A DNA stretch of 64,000 nucleotides, taken from assembly GCF_022664535.1 (NCBI RefSeq), contig NZ_JAKUJY010000011.1:1-64000 (forward strand), in the 5' to 3' direction. Origin of the DNA: Sphingobium trunci (GTDB lineage: Bacteria; Pseudomonadota; Alphaproteobacteria; Sphingomonadales; Sphingomonadaceae). A model generated the notes under the pieces. It was not told where the DNA came from. It did not search any database and saw only the letters and a list, made by a program, of their open reading frames with translations. The position numbers and the translations under genes are program-made. This document shows, piece after piece, positions 48,317 to 56,042 of the stretch. The stretch's first letter is position 1; each line of letters opens with the position of its first letter.

Positions 48317-48520
48317 TCAGTGTCTATCCGACGTCCAGAAGGTGGAACGGGCTTCGGCCAGTTCATCCTCGATCAGGCGTTCCAGCATGTCCGGGTCGGC
48401 TTGGGCGTTTCGCGCTTGCACATCGCGCACCATTTCCCGCAGAATCTCGCGATTCACAGCCTCTTCGACGAAGCGCGACAGATCCCCCTTCTTGATCGCT
48501 TGCAGAAGTCCGGAATCCAA
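48317..48520 (-). pseudogene. Antitoxin remnant, probably N-terminally truncated
   Basis: 67 residues from a TTG; the frame is closed by a stop at 48536-48538. LLQAIKKGDLSRFVEEAVNREIL resembles the helices of ribbon-helix-helix/CcdA-like antitoxins, followed by an acidic toxin-binding tail (PDMLERLIEDELAEARSTFW). The beta-strand that binds DNA seems missing at the N-terminus. It precedes the broken PIN toxin by three bases, so the pair is a decayed type II toxin-antitoxin locus. Confidence 0.6.
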
Positions 48521-48525
48521 ACCCG

Positions 48526-48650
48526 TCAGATCCCCTCAGCCACCTCCGGGGCGAGGCTGAAAATGGCGAGAAGCATGAGCGCGAGCCATCCCAAGGCGAC
48601 GACCAGGCCAACCTGCGGCCGTCGCTCGAAAAATCGCAGTGCCGTGCGGA
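48526..48650 (-). other. Membrane-span remnant between propeller gene and antitoxin
   Basis: One minus-strand frame reads RRPQVGLVVALGWLALMLLA and ends EVAEGI before a stop at 48526-48528. It is a convincing transmembrane helix but has no usable start codon before it, since the frame enters from the 3' end of the propeller gene. Probably a leftover C-terminus of a lost gene. Confidence 0.35.
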
Positions 48651-49643
48651 TCAGGATGGCTTCACCACAAGGATGTGAAACGAACCGGGGACGGCTACCG
48701 GCCGGCCGCCGGGTTGCGTCGGCGGACCGAACTTGGCGGTCGGCAGGTAGATGATACCCGTTTTGGGATCGAGTGCGCCGGTACGCGCGCCGGGCTGGGT
48801 CGTGACACGGCCCACATGCTCGACTTTGGTCGGCGAGGCGAGGGAGAAGATGTCGAGCAGGCCATCCTTGCCGGCGGGAATGAAGGCGAGGTTGCGCATC
48901 GCATCGAGGATGACCGCATCCGGTCCGACACCAATATCCACCAGCGCAGTCAGTTTGCGAGCCCTTGCATCCACAATCGCGGCCTTGCCGTTGGCACAGG
49001 CGCTGATCAGCCGGTGATGCGAGGCGTCAAGCGCGAGCCCGCTCGGCGCTTCGCAGCCTGGCAGCGCGATCGGCTTGCCGGCAACGGCCTTGGCGAGGTC
49101 AACCGTGTCGATCTCGCCAGCATCCTCGTTGTTGATAAAAAGGGTGGTTCCGTCGATCGCCCCATATTCCAGCGCTTCCTTGACCTGGATGGTGCGCATG
49201 ACCTTCATGGCCGTCGTATCGATAACCGAGACGGTTCCGCTATCGGCATTCATCACATAGGCGTGTCCATTGTGATCCAGGATCGCTGCATCGGGCTTCT
49301 TGCCCACCGCAAGCTTCGCCAATTCACGACCGTCTGCAGCATTGAGGAACCGGACCGTACCATCGGTACCGCTCGTAACCAGCAGGCGCCCGCCGGAGAG
49401 CGGAACGGCGGCATGGCCACGCTGGATCGAGCCGATCGAGGAGACGGTGCCCGAAGCCAGATCGACCACCGTAACCGCTTCACCGCGCGCGACGTACAGG
49501 TGGGCTCCGGCCGGATCGACCTGGGCATAGTCCCAGGGGCCGTCGGGGCCGGCGATCGAGCCGGTGACGCTGTAGGATTGCGCTGTAGCTGGGGCGGCAG
49601 CGGCACAAAGTAGCGCGGCGAGTAAGGCTACGGGCGAACGCAT
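48651..49643 (-). CDS. Exported YncE-like beta-propeller protein
   Basis: 330 residues. Signal peptide MRSPVALLAALLCAAAAPATA. The body repeats the YVTN-type blade pattern: VTVVDLASGTV, TVRFLNAADGRELAKLAVG, TVSVIDTTAMKVMRTIQV, AAIVDARARKLTALVDIG, LLDIFSLASPTKVEHVG, about seven blades. Such proteins bind partners or nucleic acid, or act in periplasmic stress; no enzyme motif is seen. AAAGGAG precedes the ATG. Confidence 0.85.
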   Translation of the reverse strand: MRSPVALLAALLCAAAAPATAQSYSVTGSIAGPDGPWDYAQVDPAGAHLYVARGEAVTVVDLASGTVSSIGSIQRGHAAVPLSGGRLLVTSGTDGTVRFLNAADGRELAKLAVGKKPDAAILDHNGHAYVMNADSGTVSVIDTTAMKVMRTIQVKEALEYGAIDGTTLFINNEDAGEIDTVDLAKAVAGKPIALPGCEAPSGLALDASHHRLISACANGKAAIVDARARKLTALVDIGVGPDAVILDAMRNLAFIPAGKDGLLDIFSLASPTKVEHVGRVTTQPGARTGALDPKTGIIYLPTAKFGPPTQPGGRPVAVPGSFHILVVKPS

Positions 49644-50392
49644 TCAATTCTCCTTTCGTTTGTCGTGATCTCTGTCTCGAATATCCCCTGCTTGCCAATC
49701 GTCGTCGCCCACATTGAGAAAATAAAGTGAAGGCGAGGAGCCGTCGGCACTCATCCGTTGCGCGCGGCCCTGGGCCAGCATCAGGCAGCCTGGTGCACCG
49801 GGCAAGAGCCCTTGCCGGGCCAAATGAGGCCATTCGGGCTTGGATGGATGGGTGTCGGCGGTGAATGGCGTTCCAGGGCGGTCCACGACCTAGTTCTGCC
49901 GCAGGGCATGGCCACAGCAGAATTTTTTCCACTATGTCCCAAATGGCGCGCCAGTGATCAGGCTGCGCCGGATCGTCCTGCGCCGCAAGGAGCGCTTCGC
50001 GGTGGGATTCCTGATCCCCGTCGCTTAATTGCAAAGAAGTCCCTGGTTCGGATTTAAGTTGACAATTCAATTAATTTCGCGAGAGAATCCACGCGACCGA
50101 AGAGGCTTGCTTGGACATTTTTTTCCTCTCCCATCCGACCCGATGCTTCACCATGGCCCGGACCATGCAGCCATATTCCTCCCATTTTGCTTTATCCCCG
50201 ATTTCACCACGCCGCCAGGGTCAAGGCCCTAGATACGCACCTTTCGCCGACAATGGTCACTTTCCCCATGCATTCCGATCCACCAGCCCTGTGGACTGTC
50301 ATCAAAGCAGCTTCGATTGAAAACTGCCGTCAAATTTCGTTCCAGCACGAGGACGATTTCGCGAGGGCACAGATCGGTAAAATGATATCCTC
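49644..50392. other. 749-bp stretch without a convincing gene
   Basis: Both strands were read. The minus strand has two partial frames that look protein-like (49644-49886, 80 codons ending directly at the propeller start; and about 49915-50045, reading DHWRAIWDIVEKILL), but neither has a ribosome site or known motif, and the frames do not connect. The right half is AT-richer, including a TTGACAATTCAATTAATTT region near 50059. Probably gene debris plus the promoter of the DUF1593 gene. Confidence 0.4.
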
Positions 50393-51862
50393 ATGAAACT
50401 ATCCCATATCCTCTCCGCCTGTAGCCTGTTTGCGCTTTTCACTCCGTTGCCCGGATATCTCGCTCAGGCCGCCCAACCCCAGGCACCGACTGCCGCATTG
50501 ACAGGGCAGACAGAGGATTTTCCGCGCTACGATATCCGTCCTCGCCTGATCGTCATTACCGACATTGCAAACGAACCGGACGATGAGGCTTCGCTCGTGC
50601 GCCTCCTGCTCTACGCAGACTCGCTCGATATCCAGGGTCTTATCGCCTCTACATCCATTTGGATGCGCGACGCGGTACATCCGGAAAAGATCGAGGAACG
50701 CGTGCGAGCCTATGGCGCCGTGCTTCCCAATCTCAGAGTTCATTCTCCTGGATATCCTTCGATGGAGAGCCTGCTTTCGAGGATCTCGTCTGGCGAGCCT
50801 CGCTATGGCATGGCCGCAGTCGGTGAAGGCCATGACAGCGACGGGTCGCGCGCGATCATCGCTGCTGCGGATAAGGCGAGCGATGATCGCCCGTTATGGA
50901 TTTCGATCTGGGGAGGAGCCAATGTTCTGGCGCAGGCACTGTGGCGCGTGTCGCACGACCGTTCACCCCAAGAGGTTGCGAATTTCGTCGCGCGACTGCG
51001 GGTCTACTCGATCTCGGATCAGGACGACAGTGGCCCCTGGCTGCGTCAGACGTTCCCCAAATTGTTCTGGATCACCAGTCTTCACGCCTTCAATCACTAT
51101 GAGCGCGCTACCTGGACCGGAATCTCAGGCGAGGCATTTTACAAATTTGAGGGCGGTCCGAATTCGCGACTGGTGTCCAAGGAATGGCTGACACAGAATA
51201 TCATCAAGGGACCGCTGGGATCACTTTATCCGCTTCCCGCCTTCATCATGGAAGGTGATACGCCGGCGTTTCTTTATCTCATTCCCAACGGTCTCGGCGT
51301 TCCCGAAGCACCTGATTTCGGCAGCTGGGGAGGGCGATACGGCAGGCTTGGTGCCGGACAGGATATATGGACGGATGTAACGGACACCGCGATGGGCCAA
51401 GATGGGCGCTTGCACAGCGAAGCCCAGGCCAGCATTTGGCGCTGGCGCGATGCCTATCAAGGCGATTTCGCAGCGCGCATACAATGGTCGCTTGCCTCTC
51501 GATATAAGGATGCGAACCATCCACCGATAATCCGCATCGATAGAGACCGAGGAATGGCTCCGATTGCACGCGACATGATCGCTGGGCAGAAACTCAAGCT
51601 CGACTTGTCGGGAACGCGCGATCCGGATGGAGACACTATCAGCCTGTCATGCTGGCAGTATAAGGAGCCAAGCACGACTTCGGTCAGCACGGCAAGGGTT
51701 CCAAATCTTTTGATCGAACAATGTACTGATCGACAAATCGTCCTGACGGCGCCGGCAGTGAAGGCACCGATTCTGCTCCATCTGATCGTCGAAGCCAGGG
51801 ACGATGCTCATCTGGCCATGCGAAGCTATCGCCGTGTCATAGTGCGACTCGCGCCCGGCTAA
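50393..51862 (+). CDS. Exported DUF1593 protein, nucleoside-hydrolase-like
   Basis: 489 residues. Signal peptide LSHILSACSLFALFTPLPGYLAQA. The N-terminal domain (about 45-330) begins RLIVITDIANEPDDEASLVRLLLYAD, an Asp-rich nucleoside-hydrolase-like start, and continues with ISIWGGANVLAQALW, as in DUF1593; the C-terminal 110 residues form the usual Ig-like module (DLSGTRDPDGDTISLSCWQY). The family occurs among polysaccharide-degrading genes and is thought to be a glycan hydrolase or binder. Codon third positions are clearly less GC-rich than in neighbours, pointing to transfer. The start has a poor ribosome site. Confidence 0.8.
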   Translation: MKLSHILSACSLFALFTPLPGYLAQAAQPQAPTAALTGQTEDFPRYDIRPRLIVITDIANEPDDEASLVRLLLYADSLDIQGLIASTSIWMRDAVHPEKIEERVRAYGAVLPNLRVHSPGYPSMESLLSRISSGEPRYGMAAVGEGHDSDGSRAIIAAADKASDDRPLWISIWGGANVLAQALWRVSHDRSPQEVANFVARLRVYSISDQDDSGPWLRQTFPKLFWITSLHAFNHYERATWTGISGEAFYKFEGGPNSRLVSKEWLTQNIIKGPLGSLYPLPAFIMEGDTPAFLYLIPNGLGVPEAPDFGSWGGRYGRLGAGQDIWTDVTDTAMGQDGRLHSEAQASIWRWRDAYQGDFAARIQWSLASRYKDANHPPIIRIDRDRGMAPIARDMIAGQKLKLDLSGTRDPDGDTISLSCWQYKEPSTTSVSTARVPNLLIEQCTDRQIVLTAPAVKAPILLHLIVEARDDAHLAMRSYRRVIVRLAPG

Positions 51863-52063
51863 GTGTCCTGCAGCAAACGGCGCGCGCAGTCCGCGCCGCG
51901 CTACCATTGGAAAAGCAACCGTCAAGGATGATCCTCTTGCTTGGCCATGGGCGAACTGCAACAGAGTTCTTTGAGAGAAATTATTCGGCGCAAGCAGGGA
52001 GGTGGCGAGCATCGACGCGCTGCCGGTCTTTCGCAGCGCGTCGATGCTCGCCCACCATCGGAA
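51863..52063. other. Gap between DUF1593 and isochorismatase-like genes
   Basis: 201 bp with no gene. Its right end is filled by the long hairpin at 52005-52051. Confidence 0.5.
52005..52051 (-). terminator. 19-bp perfect hairpin after the isochorismatase-like gene
   Basis: Arms 52005-52023 and 52033-52051 are exactly complementary (GCGAGCATCGACGCGCTGC) around a 9-base loop, extended by GGTGG/CCACC with one bulged base. It lies 12 bp beyond the stop of the minus-strand gene. There is no T-run on either side, so it is not a classic intrinsic terminator, although 3'-end protection is likely. Confidence 0.6.
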
Positions 52064-52717
52064 TCAGCCCGCGTCGGTCTCGACGGGGGTCTTGAGAAGC
52101 TGCTGCTCCCACAGATAAGCGATGCCGCTGCCCCCGAAATGATCAATGAGGATCTCGGTCAGTTCTTCGACATGATCGGTGCGGGCCCAGTCGCGCTGCC
52201 ATTCGCCGGCCAGCGCCATCACGGTCATCGGGTTCGCGCCGGCCGCGATCATGCGCTGAACGGCTACTTCGTGGGACTCCTTCGAGATACCGCCCGACGC
52301 GTCGGTGATCACCGTCACGTCCCAGCCTTCGCCGGCGGCCTGTATAACCGGCATCGCGACGCAGACCTCGGTCCAGAGGCCGGCGATGATCAGCTGCTTG
52401 CGGCCGGTCGCTTTGACCGCGTCGACGACCTTCTCGTCCTGCCAGGTGTTCACCCAGGTCCGGTCTATGACCTCCTGACCGGGGAACACGTCGGTGATCT
52501 GCTTGAAAAGGAGGCCACCGCGAGCCGCGATCACGCTGGTGAGAATGGTCGGAACATTGAAGGCCTTTGCCAGCTTCGCCAGCGCGGTCGTGAGGTTGAC
52601 GACAGCCTGCGGATCGTGGCTGTTCAGATTTGCAAGCTGATAAGGCTGGTGGTCGATCAGGACGAGCACCGAGTCCTCGGGGCGAAGAAGCGAGTCGAGG
52701 CCGTTGCGGAATGTCAT
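52064..52717 (-). CDS. Isochorismatase-family cysteine hydrolase (YcaC-like)
   Basis: 217 residues from ATG 52717, which has AGGAAAG upstream (the frame runs on to 53095 inside the divergent gene). The catalytic Asp is in VLVLIDHQPYQ, the Cys in IIAGLWTEVCVAMP, preceded by the helical segment with Lys, and the cis-peptide region follows. This is the YcaC-related group, substrates mostly unknown. It is divergent from a LysR regulator, the usual arrangement for LysR-controlled hydrolases. Confidence 0.88.
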   Translation of the reverse strand: MTFRNGLDSLLRPEDSVLVLIDHQPYQLANLNSHDPQAVVNLTTALAKLAKAFNVPTILTSVIAARGGLLFKQITDVFPGQEVIDRTWVNTWQDEKVVDAVKATGRKQLIIAGLWTEVCVAMPVIQAAGEGWDVTVITDASGGISKESHEVAVQRMIAAGANPMTVMALAGEWQRDWARTDHVEELTEILIDHFGGSGIAYLWEQQLLKTPVETDAG

Positions 52718-52859
52718 GGCGGTTCTTTCCTCTGAAAATGTTCGTAGATCTGTGGGACATCGATCGAGACGACGTTCCCAGTTCGAATGTTGCCATTCCC
52801 CTTTCCGGCGCGGTAGCGTCGCTGGACGATGTGCTGTGTCGCACAAAGAGGAACGCTGA
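52718..52859. promoter_or_regulatory. Divergent promoter region, LysR and hydrolase genes
   Basis: 142-bp gap between the two starts, where a LysR-type regulator would bind. No perfect T-N11-A palindrome stands out by eye. Confidence 0.4.
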
Positions 52860-53780
52860 ATGGAAATTGAAGACTTGCGGACGTTCGTCGAAGTCGCCGA
52901 CGCCGGTGGCGTGACGTCCGCCGCGCGTCGGCTCGGCATATCCAAGTCGATGGTCAGCCGGCGGCTCGTTCGGCTTGAGGCGGAACTCAGTGTCCAGCTT
53001 CTCGCCCGCAGCACGCGGGGGGCTGCGCTTACCGAAGCCGGGGCGACATTCCGGGAATATGCCGCGCGTGCGGTCGCCGAGATCGATCTCGCCAAGGAGA
53101 CTGTTCTGCCGGCAGGCGAGCTGAGAGGGCGTCTGCGCGTCGCGGCGCCCCTGTCGTTCGGACCGACGCACTTCGCGCCTGTTCTCGCTGAAATGGCCGC
53201 GCGCCATCCGGAGCTGCATATCCACTCATGCTATACGGACCGGTTCGTCGACCTGATCGCGGAAGGGTATGATTGCGCGATCCGCGTCGGCATGCTGCCC
53301 GACTCCAACCTGATCGCAAGAAGGATTGGTCCGCTTGTCGGCCAGTATGTCGCTTCGCCGGCCTATATTGAGAGATACGGATCACCGGAAACGCCCGAGG
53401 AACTCGTGACCCATCAGGCGCTGATGCAGGGAACCGAGACTTGGCTCGCCACGGTCGGCGACAAGGTCATCACGATGCGGCCTCAGGGGCGGTTCAAGGC
53501 CGACAACGGCGTCGCCCTCGTTGCGGCAGCGCTGGCCGGGATCGGGATCGCAGCGCTCCCTAACGGCCTGACCAAAGAGCATCTGGACTCGGGCGCGCTT
53601 GTGCCAGTCATGCCGCTTTATCCAATTCCGGAACACGGGATCTATGTCGTCCGCCCTCCAGGGCAGCATCCGTCGCGTAAGATTCGGGTCCTTACCGAAA
53701 TGCTGATCGAGTGCTTTGGAAGTTCAACCGAGAGTTCGGAGCGTTCCGGACATGAAATTGCCGCCGTCGAGGTCGATTGA
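52860..53780 (+). CDS. LysR-family transcriptional regulator
   Basis: 306 residues. Winged helix-turn-helix at about 2-60 (LRTFVEVADAGGVTSAARRLGISKSMVSRRLVRLE), then the periplasmic-binding-like effector domain, with GLRGRLRVAAPLSFG type start. DxxRxF-like AARRLG/KSMVSRR is typical of the branch regulating small hydrolases. The last 12 codons (RSGHEIAAVEVD) run into the remains of a phosphatidyltransferase gene on the other strand, so its own 3' end may be an integration joint. Confidence 0.9.
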   Translation: MEIEDLRTFVEVADAGGVTSAARRLGISKSMVSRRLVRLEAELSVQLLARSTRGAALTEAGATFREYAARAVAEIDLAKETVLPAGELRGRLRVAAPLSFGPTHFAPVLAEMAARHPELHIHSCYTDRFVDLIAEGYDCAIRVGMLPDSNLIARRIGPLVGQYVASPAYIERYGSPETPEELVTHQALMQGTETWLATVGDKVITMRPQGRFKADNGVALVAAALAGIGIAALPNGLTKEHLDSGALVPVMPLYPIPEHGIYVVRPPGQHPSRKIRVLTEMLIECFGSSTESSERSGHEIAAVEVD

Positions 53781-54002
53781 AGCGATATTGCTGGCGACAT
53801 ATCCGGCGAAGATCGTGACCGCGCCCACCATGCCTGTCGCCATCAGCCGATCCGGCGTTATCCACGGCGGCATCCGGTGGCACAGCCAGTTGAGCAGCCG
53901 CCGTTCATTGGCGGCAAGCCAGTTCTGTTGAATCCGGGAGAGTGATTGGGGGGATTGGGGCCGGGTCGTCACAGGCCTTCGAGTCTGGAACCGCGGGCGC
54001 AT
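53724..54002 (-). pseudogene. CDP-alcohol phosphatidyltransferase, truncated after the first helix
   Basis: The minus strand from ATG 54002 reads RIQQNWLAANERRLLNWLCHR, then PPWITPDRLMATGMVGAVTIFAGYVASNI, the conserved N-terminus and first membrane helix of sphingomonad CDP-alcohol phosphatidyltransferases. Directly after SNI the homology stops, and the frame crosses the 3' end of the LysR gene to a stop at 53724. The DG-x2-AR-x8-G-x3-D catalytic motif is missing altogether. The gene is therefore dead, cut by the arrival of the LysR/hydrolase pair or by a deletion. Confidence 0.7.
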
Positions 54003-54024
54003 CTGCCGTGCAATATATGCCGGT

Positions 54025-54120
54025 TCAACCACCGCGTCCAAAGATGCGCCAGCCAAGAAAAATCAGCACTATCACAGATGCGGTCAGCAATAGCTGAAAA
54101 GAGAGATGATCTTCCGGCAT
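54025..54120 (-). CDS. 31-residue membrane peptide
   Basis: ATG 54120 with AGGGA eight bases upstream. Sequence MPEDHLSFQLLLTASVIVLI then FLGWRIFGRGG: a short acidic head, one hydrophobic helix and a basic tail, so a single inner-membrane span, N-out or N-in unclear. It stops 22 bp before the truncated phosphatidyltransferase and was probably its operon partner. Its leader carries the element shared with the gene at 54366. Confidence 0.6.
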   Translation of the reverse strand: MPEDHLSFQLLLTASVIVLIFLGWRIFGRGG

Positions 54121-54137
54121 ATTATGCTTCCCTATGT

Positions 54138-54343
54138 GCGGGAGCACCAAGTCTCTCTGTCGGATCGTGCGAAAGGAAGAGCCGATAACCGGACGTAGCA
54201 GTCCTCATGCGAACCGAACAGAATTTTCTGAAATCTTCCTATTTTTCCAGCGAGACGGGAAGGGTCATCCATGCTATTAAGCGATTATTGCGCGAAATTT
54301 GCCGCAAGCATTCGCCGTGACAGAGAGACCATCGTGCTCCCGC
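54138..54343. repeat. Shared bipartite leader element, inverted copies in a divergent promoter
   Basis: Each copy reads GACAGAGAGA, a 4-5 base spacer, then GTGCTCCCGC. The plus-strand copy is 54319-54343, ending 22 bp before ATG 54366. The minus-strand copy is 54138-54161, ending 17 bp before ATG 54120. Both halves match 10 of 10. Each copy lies in sense orientation in the 5' leader of its own gene. The spacer bases differ, so the two halves look selected. Confidence 0.65.
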
Positions 54344-54365
54344 TTGCCAGCCGAGGAGCATTTCC

Positions 54366-54581
54366 ATGGAAGACCTGAATTATCTGCTGAAGCGCGAGCA
54401 AGAGGAATTGCTGCGTGCCCGGATCGCCCATAGTCCCGCAGCATGCCGTGCCCATAAACGGCTAGCCCAGGAATATGCCAGCCGCATCCGCAATCACCCG
54501 CACCCCTATCGCTCCGAGAATGCCGATGGCTTTGTTTCCTTCAATCCCTTTCCGTTCAACGTGGAAGGCGGCGCCGCATGA
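54366..54581 (+). CDS. Small protein, unknown (copy A of a duplicated helix protein)
   Basis: 71 residues, strongly helical and charged in the first 45 (MEDLNYLLKREQEELLRARI), then a polar tail with FNPFPFN. GAGGAG precedes the ATG. No known domain. The first 42 residues align with the gene at 54823 (start M-[ED]-x-[LF]-NYL, E-rich helix, YA.[RK]I end), so they are likely paralogues. First of three short genes; its stop overlaps the next start (ATGA). Confidence 0.65.
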   Translation: MEDLNYLLKREQEELLRARIAHSPAACRAHKRLAQEYASRIRNHPHPYRSENADGFVSFNPFPFNVEGGAA

Positions 54582-54820
54582 GCAGGGTCGTCAATGTGTG
54601 GGCCACGCCAGATATCATCAAGGCCGCATGCGACAAGCACGCATTCCGGATATCCGCGCTGGAAGCGCTGGTTTCCGGGGGCGCAAGGGTCGTGATGCTG
54701 GACCCCAGGGATGCCGATGCCTTCCGCATATTGATGAAGGACAAGCTGATCGAAGGCGCCGTAACGCGATCCGCATCGCACATGGCCCGGCAATGGTCCC
54801 CCCCTCTGCATCGGAAATAG
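54578..54820 (+). CDS. Small protein, unknown
   Basis: 80 residues starting in a four-base overlap with the preceding gene. Pattern: NVWATPDIIKAACDKHAFRISALEALVSGGARVVMLDPRDADAF. The alternating strand and helix content suggests a small alpha/beta fold. There is no signal or membrane span. Cytosolic, function unknown; sandwiched between two paralogous helix proteins, so the three may act together. Confidence 0.65.
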   Translation: MSRVVNVWATPDIIKAACDKHAFRISALEALVSGGARVVMLDPRDADAFRILMKDKLIEGAVTRSASHMARQWSPPLHRK

Positions 54821-54822
54821 TC

Positions 54823-54990
54823 ATGGACAGGTTCAACTATCTTGATCGCCGCAGACGGGCTGCCCTGAATCAGGCCGATCTCGCAATCTGTCTGGTCGAG
54901 AAAAGGAAACATGAAGAACAGGCTCGCGCCTACGCCAAGATCATGGCCGTGCTGCGCCGGGAGGAGAAGGCGTCACTCCACGTCCAATAG
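54823..54990 (+). CDS. Small protein, unknown (copy B of a duplicated helix protein)
   Basis: 55 residues from ATG 54823, GGAAA upstream, two bases after the previous stop. MDRFNYLDRRRRAALNQADL then a charged helix (VEKRKHEEQARAYAKIM). It matches the start, spacing and YAKI/YASRI end of the gene at 54366 but lacks its tail and is more basic. Its 3' end overlaps the end of the convergent methyltransferase-like gene by 18 bp. Confidence 0.6.
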   Translation: MDRFNYLDRRRRAALNQADLAICLVEKRKHEEQARAYAKIMAVLRREEKASLHVQ

Positions 54991-55761
54991 AGGGGTGGAC
55001 TGGGCCGGCTTGGCCGCGAACCAGATATTATGCCAGCGCTCCGTGCTGCCTATATAGGCCGGCAGGATGATCTCGTCGACTTCGAAGCCGGACGCCTCAA
55101 GCCTGCCCGCAAAACAATCGTCGGCATAGGATGACCAGACGGACAGAAGCCCGCCCGGCTTCAGGGCAGTGTAGGCTGCCAGGAGACCGTCATGGGAATA
55201 AAGCCGGTCGTTCAACGGCGTGATGAAGCCGTCCGGCCCATTATCGACATCCAGCAGAATGGCGTCGAAGCGATCTGGCGTCTCCGCGATGACATCATGG
55301 ACATCCAGCAGGCGAAGGCTGACGCGGGGATCGGCGAGATTTCCCTTGAACAGATGCGCCAACGGCCCCTTGGCCCAGACGACGATCTGGGGAACCAGCT
55401 CCGCGACGGTCACAACCGCCTCCGCAGCCCAGGAGGTCAGCACCGCATCCAGGGTGAAGCCCATGCCCAGCCCACCGATCAGGACATGCCCGTCCTTCCT
55501 GCCCAACCGCTCGCCGGTCAGGGTGGCCAGCGCCATTTCCGACACATGGTCCTGACTTCCCATCAACTCGTCGCGGCCGAACTGGATGGAAAATTCCTTG
55601 CCGCATTTGAGCAGATGCAATTGGCCACCGCCCGGAATATCCGCGACATCCACCGTTTCTATGGGCAGGTGGTTTGTCTCGGCGGTCCTGGTTTGCCGGT
55701 CATCGCTGATGTCAATCCGCATGGCAGAAGACCGCCTTGACGAAGCGTTGTCACGATTCAT
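54973..55761 (-). CDS. Spermidine-synthase-like Rossmann protein
   Basis: 262 residues. The start at 55761 has AGGA at good spacing; ATG 55722 is possible. The SAM-type fold is clear: LIGGLGMGFTLDAVL near residues 92-106, TVAELVPQIVVWAKG, then RFDAILLDVDNGPDGFI and KPGGLLSVWSSYAD. This is the group annotated as spermidine synthase-like or SAM-dependent methyltransferase, without the full polyamine-site residues. Function unknown. It converges with the small-gene operon. Confidence 0.75.
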   Translation of the reverse strand: MNRDNASSRRSSAMRIDISDDRQTRTAETNHLPIETVDVADIPGGGQLHLLKCGKEFSIQFGRDELMGSQDHVSEMALATLTGERLGRKDGHVLIGGLGMGFTLDAVLTSWAAEAVVTVAELVPQIVVWAKGPLAHLFKGNLADPRVSLRLLDVHDVIAETPDRFDAILLDVDNGPDGFITPLNDRLYSHDGLLAAYTALKPGGLLSVWSSYADDCFAGRLEASGFEVDEIILPAYIGSTERWHNIWFAAKPAQSTPLLDVE

Positions 55762-56042
55762 GCTATTCCTGTCGGATTCTCGGGATCAATCGCGACGTAA
55801 ACCAGCATGGCGTCCATTGCGCGGTGACGCTGTGCAATGCCCGGCCTATATCGTCTTTGCAAGGCCATGCAGCACATCGTTTTCGATAGAGACGATTAAC
55901 ATGAAACGATTGTTGATGCCCTGAGTGACAAGGTGAAAGGAGGACGGGATAACGGGGGCGCGGACCATTGTGCTGTCGATGCTGTTATGGCCGCTGTCCG
56001 CCATGATCTCGGCAAGCGTCACGGCAGCGGTCTCCCGGACCC
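55762..56042. other. 281-bp gap, no gene seen
   Basis: Between the spermidine-synthase-like start and the DUF2182 stop. It would hold the promoter of the former and the terminator of the latter; no clear hairpin with T-run or conserved frame was found. Confidence 0.4.

Noticed and set aside
50111..50396. Short plus-strand frames before the DUF1593 gene
   Set aside because: Overlapping frames of under 70 codons in an AT-richer stretch, without ribosome sites or motifs.
53946..54188. 80-codon plus-strand frame
   Set aside because: Antisense to the phosphatidyltransferase remnant and the 31-residue peptide; Cys and Arg rich with no start signal.
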